Position numbers and translations under genes: made by a program | Shown here: positions 52,501 to 64,000 of the stretch, piece after piece | Layout: each line of letters opens with the position of its first letter | Position numbering within the stretch: the first letter of the stretch is position 1 | Assembly (NCBI GenBank): GCA_037176905.1 | Contig: JBBBWG010014446.1 | Coordinates: 5,347-69,346, forward strand | DNA: 64,000 nucleotides | Source of the DNA: Azolla pinnata | Taxonomy: Eukaryota; Streptophyta; Polypodiopsida; Salviniales; Salviniaceae | Direction: 5' to 3' | The notes under the pieces: generated by a model | The model's database searches: none | Told to the model about the DNA's origin: nothing | The model's input: only the letters and a program-made list of their open reading frames with translations

Positions 52501-54306
52501 AGGCAGAAAGCTTTGTCTGCCCTTCAACAAGCCCAAATGAGGTATAGACAATATAGTTTCGAAGAACTGGAAGTTGCGACTGATGGGTTTTCGGAGCTAA
52601 ACCAAATAGGTGTAGGTGGTTATGGACCGGTGTACAAAGGCAAGCTTCATCACACAGTGGTGGCCATAAAAGTTCTGAAGAAAGATAGTGTTCAAGGTCC
52701 AAAAGAATTTCAACAAGAGGTAAAAATACGTTTCCTGTATGTGTTGTGCTAATGCCAGCTGATTCGTGCACTATTGATCTTGGTTCAGAGGAGTGTTTTA
52801 AATCAAGCACAAACATTAAGGTATTATGTGGTGCATGAATCATAAAATGTAGTTTAACAAGCAAGCACTAGGTACATAGAGTCGATGGCACATGCCTACT
52901 ATGCTACTAAGATAGTTATGAAAACTATGACTAGAATGATGTATTTGAGCATAGATAGTTTTAAGAAGATAATGTGTCAGTCATTCACGCTGGAAGACTT
53001 ATTTTTATAAGGGTTTTTACATCTCTATCAATTATTATTACAGGGGTGTTAACTCATGATAATATCTGCTTGTCTTTCCAGGTCGATTTTCTTAGCCGAA
53101 TGCATCATCCGCACTTGGTACTTCTGTTAGGGGCTTGTCGTGAGCGGGGATGTCTTGTGTATGAATACCTAGTAAATGGGAGTTTAGATGATCGTTTGCA
53201 TTGCAAGGGTGGAACACAGCCATTGCCGTGGCATCTTCGTCTCCGGATCATTGCCGAGGTCACAACTGCCCTTGTCTTTCTTCATTCATCAAAACCAGAT
53301 CCATATGTGCATAGGGATCTGAAGCCAGCAAATATTCTGCTGGACCAAAACTTCTCTGCAAAGCTTGGTGATGTTGGGTTGGCAAGACTGGCTCCAAGCA
53401 TCGCTTCTTACAGCGTTACGGTGTATAAAGAAGATACCAATCCTGTGGGAACATTTGCATATATTGATCCTGAGTACCAAAGAACAGGCGTCTTTACTCC
53501 CAGATCAGATGTATATGCCCTTGGGCTCATCATGCTCCAGCTTCTGACAGGGAAGGGTCCCATAGGGTTGACTACTATCGTTGATGTTGCCTTAAGAGAG
53601 AAGAAGTTTGAAGAAGTGCTCGACCCGATGGCTGGGAATTGGCCCATTTCCGAAGCCATGGAGATGGCTACTATGGCCATCCATTGCTCGGAGTTGAAAA
53701 GAAAAAACCGCCCTTGTCTTGAAGACGATATTTTACCAAAGCTTTTGAAACTCAGATCTTTCGCGGACGATCATGTTGCACAAATGGCGTGGAGCAGCAT
53801 GCAAACTGTTTCGGAGCCCAGTCGAGCTGTTCCAAGCTTTTTTATATGCCCGATCTCGAAGGTAAGCATGCATGGTCAGGTTCTAAGATCAAGCATATGC
53901 TTAGTGCTTCCTGATAAGATCAATTTGGGTTAGAGACATTTTGAGCCCTTGCTAGATCATACAGTTTTTTAAGCCGTCACATTTGAGATCGTTCTTATAT
54001 CATATTCTCGAAGTCTATTACCCGTTACAAGAGCAAAAGTCTGACATAATTGGGCTCTAAATGGTGGTATTTGTGATTACTTGACTTTGTGACCATTCTC
54101 TCTGTTTTCAGGAGATAATGAAAGATCCCCATATTGCAGCCGATGGGTACACGTATGAGTACACTTCGATCAAGCAATGGCTTCGGGATCACAAGACTTC
54201 TCCGATAACCCACACAAAGTTACAACACAGGCAGCTGACGCCCAATGTTTCTTTACGCTTGGCTATATCGGATTGGAACAAGCGGCTATCGAATGCTGCT
54301 GCATAA
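49471..54306 (+). CDS. PUB: USP-domain receptor-like kinase with U-box (PUB) E3 ligase
   Basis: Nine exons: 49471-49705, 50370-50473, 50589-50710, 50934-51094, 51463-51935, 52025-52126, 52291-52719, 53082-53861, 54112-54306, giving 866 aa. After a poly-Glu N terminus (encoded by GAA repeats) comes a universal-stress-protein-like domain (about 37-190, TVLVAVSKHSSSLSALKWTL...IIGSSDRNGLLR). Next are a Ser-rich linker, a charged coiled coil (about 370-480) and a protein kinase domain (about 496-760) with GVGGYGPVYKG, VAIKVL, HRDLKPANILLD and LGDVGLARL, where the usual DFG is DVG as in this plant family. A U-box (about 792-866) has FFICPISKEIMKDPHIAADG. This fits the plant class combining kinase and ubiquitin ligase. 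No signal peptide or membrane segment is seen, so it is probably cytoplasmic. Confidence 0.95.
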
Positions 54307-56140
54307 GAGGGACAGCGCACCAGGTCTCCATGTTTATGCATGCAATGTCATTCTTCTCTCTTATATCGGCGATTTTTTCATGATTTGTATCAATAGCTCT
54401 TTACCTTTTCCGGGTGTGATTTCCACAAAAGGGATAGTAATTCTGCACTACTACTGTTTCAAAATGAAAAGGTCTTCATATATGTATATAGCACACGAGT
54501 AATTCTCGGAGGTGCTCCATCATTGTACAAGTCCAAATGTATAACAGTGCACAATCGATGGGCGATTGCGAGGCCTTCTTGCAATAGCATTAAGTGTAAA
54601 CTAACTTTCCATAATGTATAAGCTGTGCTTAGTGCAGCCTAGATGAACTCTTTGATGTTGTGGAGAAAAACAATAAAGATTTCTCAGTGGTTTGGGAGAA
54701 GTTGCTTTGCTTCATAACTTTGGGTCTTGTTACACAGAATCCAACCGTTTTTTTTGTTTTTTTTGATCGATCGAAATGCATCTTTTGTGACACCATTGTA
54801 TAGCTTAGGCTATAACAGTGGCAATTTCTGAATCACAAACTGTGTATGGGCTCAAAGCGGGAAGAATCGGGGCTCGAAAAAACATGCAAGAGCTAGAAAT
54901 TCTCTCGATCTCATCGAACATGACAAGGGGCAAGGACTGATCCGACGTCGAATCGGGGGCCGATGCCCAAACTGCGCAAAGTAGTCGGAACTAGAGATTC
55001 TCCGAGCGATTGGACGGGTGGTTTTTCTTTTATGCTCCCGCCAATTCGAGATTCTCCCGACGCGCGAAAGAGACCGCATCGTTCGATCGGCGGTGGCCTT
55101 AGTGCTTCTTTTTTTTCAGAATCGAGCACGTGGAATCGGATGTATTCCTTTGTCCGATTTCGCTCCAGCGCATATGCCATAGGCTGCCGATTATTCTACG
55201 AATCGCGCTAATAAAAAACAGTGTGCATGTTGTTAACATGGTTAAGTCAAATCCAATCAAATCAGATCAGATCGAGGGGGTTATTTTGCCCCTTCCCACT
55301 TCCCCTCCTCCCGACACGCGAAAAAGGAGGCCTTGACTTTGGCACTTCTCGCTGCGGCATCTATCTACTTGTTTCATCATGGGTGCGATCGGATCGAATC
55401 TGATCTGGATCGGATCGGATCATCATGGTGTGTGTAAACACAAGACTTCTCTTCTTGTGTTCTACCTTTTTCACCAGCACAATGAGTAGTGCCGGTTACA
55501 GTCGGGGAGTAGTGGGGGCCCATGTTGTTGCTTCTCTTGACCCTGTCATCATCAATCATGCTTCGATCTAACCAGCCGACCGATGGCTTTTGATTAGGTC
55601 CATTTCCTTGGTGAGGCTCTAGAGCCAGTGAAAAGCTGTTTCGTTGCTACATTACCCCCATTCTTTTTGCAAATTCGAATGCAATTTGAGAGCTATTGAA
55701 ATTGTGGTGCTTGATTGATGAAGAAGACGAAGAAGAAGAAGAAGATGATGATGGTGGTCATGATGATGATGTTGCTGTTGAGAGAGGGTGTAGATAGATA
55801 GATAGATCATGGGGGGCGGCTCTGCTCCCATTACTGTCATTCATTGATTGAAGCCGATTGAAATTGTGAATTTTGAAAGCTGGAAATAAAGAAAGCAAGA
55901 GTTTTGGGGGAAATTTGGATTTGAAAGGGGGCCCATCTTTTTGTAAAAAATCTGGTGAAATGCCTCTCTACTACTATATCCATCTATCCTATCTGTCTAT
56001 AAATAAGTCCATACTACTTACTAGAAAACAAAAAACCACAAGGGCAGCAGCAGCATTTACTGTTCTCATTTTCCATGTTGATGATCTATACAGTGTAGAT
56101 AGATGTCACGACCCATTCGTGGATGATTTCTTTTGATCTG

Positions 56141-56182
<42 letters not shown>

Positions 56183-56992
56183 GTATTGAATTTTCTGTTG
56201 CATTCATTTGGAAGCACACACCTTGAATGAATCAAAACCTCTCCCTCTCTCTCTCTCATTGAATACACCTCCCCCCAAGTTTTCCAAAGAAGATTTCAGA
56301 AAAAAACCACCAGAAAAAGCCATCTTTTCTTATTTCAATTCCACTGTACACAGGAAAAGGAAGAAGGATTTTGCTAATAATATAAACAGAGCTCAAGATC
56401 AATGGACACAAAAAAGAAAAGAGAAAGAAAACAGTTACACACCGATTGGTTCCTTTCTGTCAAGCAGATCTGTTGTTGGGCTTGCCAAATGTGGATTTTC
56501 TATTGATGCAGGTTTTCAAACTTGGGATTTGGGCATTCCAAAATTGGGATTGGGAGGCTGTATAAGCATACTACGTATATGCATATAGACACAAGAATTT
56601 CGATGAACCGATCGATCGATAGAACGATCACGGAGCAAATTTGATTCAGGGAGCTTGCCAAAACACAGAGGAAAAGAGATGGGGATCGACTGCGTCAGAA
56701 AACAGCTCCACTCCATTTGCATTACATTACACATATGTTGCGGGCTCATGACAATGTATCTGGTTTTACAAATCCCATTTCATTCATTCGAAGAACGGGA
56801 AATGAATGAAATGGGGTGGGGCAGGCGGCGGAAGAAACAAGAAAAAAACAGTGCCTTCGATGAAAGCAAGCTAAGCTCAGCAGCTTCTGCCCATCATTCC
56901 TGAGAGATGTGCTTGATCGATCGATCGGGTTTTGTATGTACAAAACAAACAACAAGAACTCGATCGCCATGAATTAGCACAGCATTAGATAG
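54307..56992. other. Convergent spacer between U-box and TRM genes
   Basis: About 2.7 kb without a recognised gene. It contains (GAA)n/(GAT)n at about 55724-55765, (GATA)n at 55795-55807, a (TA)n run at 56143-56181, and short GATC runs near 56610 and 56916. Confidence 0.5.
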
Positions 56993-59900
56993 CTATAAGC
57001 TGGAAATGCCCTCCTCCTGTCTTCTTGTTGCCCTGGGCCGGTGGTGCTCGCGCACAAACTCGCGGATCATGTCGGCGCAGATGAGCCGCTCGAGCTCGAT
57101 CGCGACCGACTGCACCTCGGCTTCTCCATGCGCCCATGCTCGAGGCTCTCTCCAAAGCTCCATCACTGCAATGTCCTCCTCTAGAGGAGGAGGAGGAGAA
57201 GAAGAAGAAGAAGAAGGCTTTGGTGTGCCTTCAACATCCACCATTTCCGGCTCAGCGAAGCGCCCATAGAAGTAGCTCAGCTGAGCCCACACTTGCTCCA
57301 GCAGCTTCTTTCCAGTGTAGGAGTAGAAGCAGCCGCGGCTGTTCTGTGGCAGCCATGGGAGCTTGCTGCTGCGAGCAGCAGCTGGCCGCTTGAGCAGCTG
57401 CGCCGAAAGAATCTCATCGGTGGCATCGAAGAGCAGCCTCCGAGCTGCCCGATCCAATGAGCTTCCTCCGCCGCTTGACCTGTTCTTCTCCTGGTAGTAG
57501 TAGTCCTCTAGCTGATCGAAGAGGGCAGGGTCAAGAGCATGCTGGGATGAGAATGCACACTGCATCACGAGCCCATCTGCTTGTTCGAGGAAGCCTCCGA
57601 ATGCGAGGACATCCCGCGTGTACATCAGCTCACCTCGCCGGCCATGAGGGCAAGGCACGCCATCGATGCTCATGCTCATGCTCATGCTCATCGCCATCTT
57701 CTTCTTCATCATCATCATCATCATCATCCGACGAGGAGATGCCACAAGCCCTTCTTCTTCATCCGGCGCGTTGCCGGATTCCAACAGACGCATCGAAGCA
57801 AGCGTCGATCCATCGCCGCCGTCAGAGATTCCCTGCTGCGATCGCAACGAATCTGCAGATTCCGAAAAACTTCGTGTTACAAAGCACATGCTTCCGTGTG
57901 CACAGCTATAGCGAATGAAAGAAACGAATGGAAGCTCGGCAAAACAGGTCTCTCCTTACCTTCACGAGGATGATGCTTGGCATCCGAAACAGGGCTCTCT
58001 TCCTGGTAAGGCAGCATCTCTAGCACCGAGACGGGGCTCGGCTGCTCGCACTTGTCCATGCCTGCGTCCGAGGTGCTGTCGGCAAGCTCTGCCGCGGCTG
58101 AAACCCATCGCCGCAGGCCTTTCGGCGTCTGCAATTCATTCGTTCCAACAGAAACTACGGCGAATTAAGATGATGATGATGGTGATGATAGATATTAATT
58201 AACCGATCGATCGATCGATCGCATGGCGATGAGGTTTCTCGTCGATTGCGCATTCCTTCATGAGAATGCATCGTAAAAACCCATGAAGATCGCGGCGATT
58301 CCACACACAGTTTGGCTATGGCAGCGAAAGCACGCAGATTCGATGAAGCATTCCATATACTCCACACACACCAACACACTAACACAGAAGAGCAGAGGAA
58401 GAGATAGGACAGGGCAAGGATCACATTACCATTCCATTATCGGAGGAGAGCGTGTCGTTCAGAGAAGGATCAGCTGATGAAGACGACGACGACGATGACG
58501 ATGACGACGACGATGACACTTTGCTCTCATCGTCGTCGTGGGTGAATGACAAGCTGGTTCCATCCCAATGGGAGCTTGTCGGGGTAGTGATGAGGCTAGC
58601 CTCATTCTCGCTACGGGCGAGCTCTAGATCGCACCCGTTCCTCTGCGCAAAGCTCAGCTCGAGCCCAGGCGACAATGCTTCAGCCGGTTCCTTCTTCTTC
58701 TCCTCCTCCTCCTCCTCCTCCTTCTTCATCTTCTTCTCCTTCTTCTTGGTGCTCTTCTTCTTGCTTGCCGTCGACAGCAGGCTCTCCTTCAAGTTCAAGA
58801 GGCGCCCCTTGAGGATCGACATCTCCGCTGGTTTGGACACAGCACCAGATGATGGTGTTGTTCGATCCACATTGGGGGCAGACAATGACCTCAGGAGCTT
58901 GCCCTCCGCCTTCGCTTCGGGGCCATGTCCAAGCATCTCCTTAGAGCTCGCGCTTGGAGCCGCAGGTGCTGCTTGACCCTTGTGCGCATTCGAGCCCATC
59001 GCCACGCCTCTGTTGCTCTGATCTGTTGCAGTGGCTTCATTCCTGTGGAGGCGGGGGGAATTCGGCAAGCTCGAAGAGTGCATCCTCGGCGATCTCCGGC
59101 CATTGCCGCTCGATGCGGCTGAAGCTGGATTGCTCGCCTCTCCATCTCTAATGCTGCCACCGAACGACTCCGCCTTCGCTTTGATGCCTTCCCTGGCAGC
59201 CTGCTCGATGATCCGCCGAGCCATGTCTTTGGCGTCTTGCCTCGCATCCTTGCTGCTGCTGAGAGAGCAATGGTAGCGGTAGGCATTCCGATCGCGATCC
59301 ATGTCCTTGCCCTGCTTAAGGAGGAGGAGGTTGTTCTCCTTGCCATCCTTCTTTGCCCTTGGCTTTGCGATCAGGTCCTCCGAATTCAACAAAATGCTCG
59401 AGGAGGAGGAGGAGGAGGAGGAAGACGAAGAAGCTTGCTTCCCGATGTTGGGCTTCAGCACCACGATCCTCGTGGGCACAGGGCGATCGAAGCCCGAGCC
59501 CTTGTCGGGGATCGCAGCAGGGTTCTTCGCATCATCAGCAGCTTCAGGATGCATTGTCGTCGTCGTCATCATCGAACCGTACCTGCTCATCATCATCATC
59601 ATCATCCTCTCAGCCTTCTTCCTCGACGATGACGACAGCGACGGCGAGGACAACGATCCTGACCCTGATGATGGCGACGGTGACGGAAAGCCGCGATTCT
59701 GCTTCCCGGAGGAGGAGGAGGAGGAGGAGGATTCGGAGAAGCTCCTCGCGAGATTCCCTCCGAGATTCCCTCCGAGATTCCCTCCGAGATTCCTTCCGCA
59801 CCTGCTCCCCCGCCGATCCCTGTCCCTGTCCCCTTCCCCGTCGCGGAGATGCTTCGCAAACACCGAATTCGGATCGCTGAGGACCCGGGCGAAGAACTCC

Positions 59901-60334
59901 CTGTTGGTGTGCAGGAAGTCTAACGCGTCGAGGAGCTCCTCGGACCACTTCTGGCCTTCTGCTCCGTCGTCTCCTCCTCCCAAGGCCGACGACGATGCCC
60001 TGCTGCTGCTGCTGCTGATGCTGATGCTGCTGATGTCCTTCTTCGATCCTGCTACTGCCCGGAGAGCATGGCGGGAAGCGAATTCTCGCTTGAACTCCTC
60101 CAATTGCTTCTCTTGCGGGTGATGCTGCCTTCGGAAGGGGAGCTCTCCATAGCCGACCCTGTCCCCGTAGCTCGAGCAACAATCCTCTTCCGCAGGCGCA
60201 TTCGGCCGAGGAGCACCTCTCTTCTGCTTGTGGATCGAGCGCCCAAACTGTTGGTGGTGGTGGTGGTGCTGCTGCTGCTGCTTCTGCTGAGATGATAATG
60301 CTGATGCTGATGCGGATGATGCTGCTGCGGACGA

Positions 60335-60375
<41 letters not shown>

Positions 60376-61438
60376 ACGATGGATCTTGTACTGACGAAGG
60401 TCTAGAGGATCCATGGCCGCTCTCTTGATACGGCAGTGGATCAAGGCCCATCAGCCTTGCCACCACGCTTGTTCGCGGCCTCGACTGCGATCCTGGCTCG
60501 AGATGCATTCGAGCCATGGACTTGGCTCTCAGATGCTGCTCCAGGTCGCTCGGCCTGAAGGGATTGAGGGCCAGAAGCTCCTCGCCGCTTCTTCGCCTCG
60601 ATGCCGTGCTTGTCAGGCTCCTGGAGAGCTCATAGCCAATCTGCATTTGCAGGCCATGTCTGCATTAGAGCTGCGAACAATCCATGGAATTCGCAGGCAT
60701 ACAGATGCGGAACAGAAGAACAAGAACGAGAACAACAACACGAACAAGAAGAAGGAGACGGAGAAGGAGAAGAAGGAGACGGAGGAGAAGGAGAAGGAAG
60801 AAGGAGAAGGAAGAAGAAGCAGAAGATGGAAGAAGAAGAAAAGAACAGCACTGTGAAACAATCCATGGCATTTGCAGGCACACGCATTGCAATAACACAC
60901 GTCTGATCATCGCAAAGCCCTCGTCTTTGGAAGGAGAACACATCGGAACGGCGATGGCGGAGGAGGAAGGAAAGAGACTGTGTCAGCGAGGAAGAGGCAA
61001 GGCGCTCTGAGAGATCAATGGCGGAGGGCAACTTAACTGGAATGTCTTCCGCTCGGATGACTTGGCCCTGCCGCCTCAAATCCAAGAGCCCGCCGATGGA
61101 GACGTCCAAGCTGTTCCTGGGAGCTTCGAATCCTTCGAGCGATGGAGGAAGCGGAAGCAGAAGAGCAGAGAAGAGAAGAGGAGGAGGCAAAGGAGCACAG
61201 CACACAAGAGTTAGGGAGAGCTGAAGGAGGCAGTTGCAGAGCTTCCAAAGAACAGAAATGGTGGGATTCGAGGAGGAGGAGGAGGAAGCTTACCTGCGTC
61301 GGAGTTGGGATGGATTCGTCTGCAGGCATTGGGCTTCCTTCCGGGCAATGGCGGCTCCAGCTCCACCATGCTCTCCACGCCCCTGAGATCTCGGTCGGAG
61401 TGGAAGGAGCGCCTGTAGAAGAAATCATGCTTTGTCAT
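56993..61438 (-). CDS. TRM/LONGIFOLIA-type protein (DUF3741 motif, DUF4378)
   Basis: Five exons: 61294-61438, 61038-61132, 58430-60640, 57960-58128, 56993-57852, in phase for 1159 aa. Exon 3 contains RTSVVARLMGLDPLP (DUF3741-type motif), TRIVVLKPNIGK, SLPNSPRLHR and SFTHDDDESK. Exon 5 carries the C-terminal DUF4378-like block with QLEDYYYQEKN, RRLLFDATDEILS, AVMELWREPRAW and LERLICADMIREF. TRM proteins bring TON1 and PP2A to cortical microtubules, and LONGIFOLIA members promote cell elongation. Exons 3-5 are secure. Exon 1 (MTKHDFFYRRSFHSD) and exon 2 (EAPRNSLDVSIGG) rest on splice consensus and phase; the exon 2 donor (CCA|GTTAAG) is the weakest. Poly-Ser, poly-Met and a fourfold GGNL repeat come from microsatellite-like DNA. 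Which TRM subgroup it belongs to is uncertain. Confidence 0.85.
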
Positions 61439-62135
61439 TGAGTTCTCCTCCTCCTCCTCCTCCTCGTCTGTTCCTTTCTTGCTTCTTCTTGCTGCTTCTG
61501 CTTGCTTCTTCTCCTTGCTTCTTCTTGCTTCTTCTCCTTGCTTCTTCTTGCTGCTTCTTGCTTCTTCTTGCTGCTTCTTGCTGCTTCTTGCTGCTTCTTG
61601 CTGCTGCTTCTTCTTGCTGCTGCTTCTTCTTGCTGCTGCTTCTTCTTGCTTCTTCTTCTTCTTCTTCTTTTCCTAGGGTTTTCTGAGAAGTGGCTGCTGT
61701 GTTAGGGTTGTCTGCTGAGAAGAGACGGGGAGTTTCGATGCCCAGAATGCGGGAGCATGATGCTTAGATCAGGGGAGGCGAGGAGGAGGAGGAGGAGGAG
61801 GAGGGAAGCAGAGAGAGGAGAGGAAGGGAGAAAGAGGACTGGGTGCAGGGAGAGAGAAGGTGCAGAGCTTCCATGGAAGGAAGAAGACGAAACAGAGGAA
61901 GAAGAAGAAGAAGAAGAAGAAGAAGTCGAAGAAGACGAAGACGAAGACGAAGACGAAGAAGAAGACGAAAGAAGAAGAAGAGGAAGTGTGTGATATTTCT
62001 CTGTTTTTTTTTTTAACCTTCCGTTTTTTTCTTTTTTCTTTTTGGGCGTTTCATGGAACTTTGGAAGAGGCCCATTTTTTTGTGGCAATTTACAAAACTA
62101 GCCCCTTCTTCACCTTCTGCTCCTGTTTTTTTTTG
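61439..62135 (-). promoter_or_regulatory. TRM gene upstream region with GCT/CTT and GAA tracts
   Basis: CTT/GCT-rich triplets (61480-61670; CTTCTTGCTGCTTCTTGCTG) lie just upstream of the minus-strand ATG, so its leader would be a purine-rich GAA/AGC tract. GGA/GAA/GAC runs follow at 61775-61985. No separate gene is supported. Confidence 0.6.
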
Positions 62136-62137
62136 TC

Positions 62138-62771
62138 TGGTGCTGAGGATGATGATGGTGATGATGATGATGATGGTGATGGTGATGGTGATGATGGTGA
62201 TGATGATGATCGTGGTGGTGGTGGTGATGATGGTGATGATGGTGATGATGGTGATGGTGGTGGTGGTGATGATGATAATGATGATGGTGGTGATGGTGAT
62301 GATGGTGGTGGTGCTGGTGATGGTGATGATACTGGTGATGCTGGTGATGCTGGTGATGGTGATGATGGCGATGGTGATGATGTTGGTGATGCTGGTGATG
62401 CTGGTGATGCTGGTGATGCTGGTGATGCTGGTGATGGTGATGATGGTGGTGATGGTGATGATGGTGGTGGTGGTGGTGGTGATGGTGATGATGCTGGTGA
62501 TGTTGGTGATGGTGATGGTGAAGATGTTAGTGATGGTGAGGATCGTGACCGCAGCGATGAACAATGGTGAGGATCGTGACAACAGCGATGATGACAATGG
62601 TGATGATGCTTATGACAATGCTGATGCTGATGATGGTGGTGGTGGTGATGATGATGGTGATGATGATGCTGGTGATGATGATGGTGATGATTATGCTGGT
62701 GATGATGATGGTGATGATGATGATGGTGATGATGATGCTGGTGATGGAGATGATGTTGATGGTGGTGGTGA
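62138..62771. repeat. Second GAT/GGT/GCT compound microsatellite
   Basis: About 630 bp of GATGATGGT and GATGCTGGT triplets. Frame 62053-62775 and its antisense frames stay open only because the triplets lack stops. It is similar in style to the 18541-19511 tract but rich in GCTGGTGAT and lacking the GAATATGAA unit. Confidence 0.92.
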
Positions 62772-63646
62772 ATGATGACGGTCTGCAGCAGATGAAGCGT
62801 GTGTGCATGCATACATGCAGACACAGCCACTCATATCGTATGCCGATCGGCTCGATTACGTAGCATCAGTGGTAGCGAGTGGCCAGATAACGTCAGCGTT
62901 GTTCACGATTCGTCGGAAGCTGGTAAAACGGGCAATCGTTGCTTTTTTACCAATGCCAACATTAATCCGATCCGATCGACGCAGTTTTTCTTCTTGTTTT
63001 TTTGTTTTTTTTTTAAACCACCATTTCTGCTTAATGGTCGCGAAAGAAAGCATTTTCGGTGGCAAATGTTGGCCCCCCATCCATGCAAAGGATGAGATCT
63101 CTTGGATCTGTCTGCGGTTAGGACCCTGGGCAAAATGGGGCATATGGGGTCCCTAGAGAGCTCCGCCAAATGCCGAATCATCTCCTGTTCGTTTTGAAAC
63201 ATGCTGTAAACATGACCGTTTACCTGTATATAAGCATCAGACGGTTGGATTCGCGATCGTCGTCATCGTACTCCCCTCGAAGATGAGTCTGGATCCACGA
63301 AACACTGTTGTGTGTTTCGTCTCGTGGATCATATTGGTCCAAGCAGATGTTAATAAATCTTTTGTTTCTGTCTCGCGCTTTAACTAACCCTCTATCTATT
63401 TATCTATACATAGGGAGGGTATATAAGCATCGATTTATCAAAGCTACGCCTTAAAAGTATCATCCACCTGGCCAATCACGATCAAGCCTCTCCCCAAATG
63501 ATCCATGTTACTTGATCGATCCGAGTTTGTCGTCTTGGCTCCACTAGAGCATTAGTTAGCATTGAAATCGCACCTTGATGATCCATGTTCCTCGCTCGCA
63601 TTTGTTGGTTAGCTCATCGATCGCCAATCGGTGGCCATATATGCCC

Positions 63647-63678
<32 letters not shown>

Positions 63679-64000
63679 CGTTCGCTCTCTTTGCCGACAT
63701 TTAAAAGATGGGCGAGAGCACGTTCGTTTGCCTTAAGAGCCGAGTTTTTCTTGTTTGTTTTGTCCGTTGTGCGCGACGACGAATCGAAGGTCGGTTTGTT
63801 GGCCCCGACTTAAATTAGGAAGGAACATGGGGGGCGCTACAAGCGGCAGGCGGCTTTACCAGAAACGTCGGGAAATGTCAGCTATCCGAGATCTTAAGCA
63901 AGGGGAGATTGGCACGAAGCGGGCGAAAGGTTTTGGCCACTTCCTCCGGATCGCGGATTGGATAGGGGACCGAATCGCTGGAGACTTGGGACCGAATAAG
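62772..64000. other. Unassigned right edge
   Basis: No gene is recognised. There is an imperfect hairpin at 63289-63330 (GGATCCACGAAACAC opposite GTGTTTCG...CGTGGATC) and a (CT)n run at 63645-63680. Confidence 0.5.

Noticed and set aside
62053-62830. Open frames through the second GAT-rich tract
   Set aside because: Same explanation as for the 18.5 kb tract: low-complexity triplet repeats, open in several frames and on both strands.

Overview
The window is nuclear DNA from a land plant. All nine genes recognised are plant-type nuclear families: a chloroplast mTERF, a GH35 beta-galactosidase with a C-terminal SUEL lectin domain, a USP/kinase/U-box protein, an HIR protein and a DUF4378 TRM/LONGIFOLIA protein. 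Eight are multi-exon genes with GT-AG introns, and plant-type telomere-like TTTAGGG runs are scattered through the window. The lineage cannot be fixed from the sequence. The proteins are clear but not close relatives of the flowering-plant versions I know, so a non-seed or early-diverging land plant is possible; this is weak inference. No reverse transcriptase, integrase or transposase reading frame was recognised, and there is no organellar block. One 100-base assembly gap (N) lies at 29356-29455.

Layout, left to right: telomere-like minisatellite (about 560-1640); mTERF4/BSM-type gene (+, 1719-3542); CCR4-type deadenylase (-, 4739-8861); repeat-bearing spacer; prolyl 4-hydroxylase (+, 12040-15143); 5.4 kb spacer of microsatellites and telomere-like runs, ending in a 14-copy 32-bp array; beta-galactosidase (+, 20589-32172); TM9SF/TMN endomembrane protein (-, 33281-36942) with a telomere-repeat block just upstream; UAP56-type DEAD-box helicase (+, 39621-43006); HIR3-type prohibitin-domain protein (-, 44466-47269); two tandem arrays; USP/kinase/U-box gene (+, 49471-54306); TRM/LONGIFOLIA-type gene (-, 56993-61438); a second GAT-rich microsatellite and unannotated sequence to the end. 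Most neighbours form convergent or divergent pairs, with the simple repeats concentrated between divergent genes.

Exon structures were worked out by hand from splice sites, reading phase and family alignment. For all eight multi-exon genes the joined exons keep phase from ATG to stop and give family-typical lengths: 593, 300, 853, 648, 426, 287, 866 and 1159 aa. The genes are not an operon or an obvious cluster. Loose themes are RNA metabolism (mTERF4, CCR4, UAP56) and the endomembrane system or cell wall (P4H, beta-galactosidase, TM9SF). I found no convincing new multi-gene system. What is unusual is the density and placement of tandem repeats: telomere-like runs in coding, promoter and intron positions, and graded arrays in beta-galactosidase introns, one of which carries copies of a real splice acceptor.
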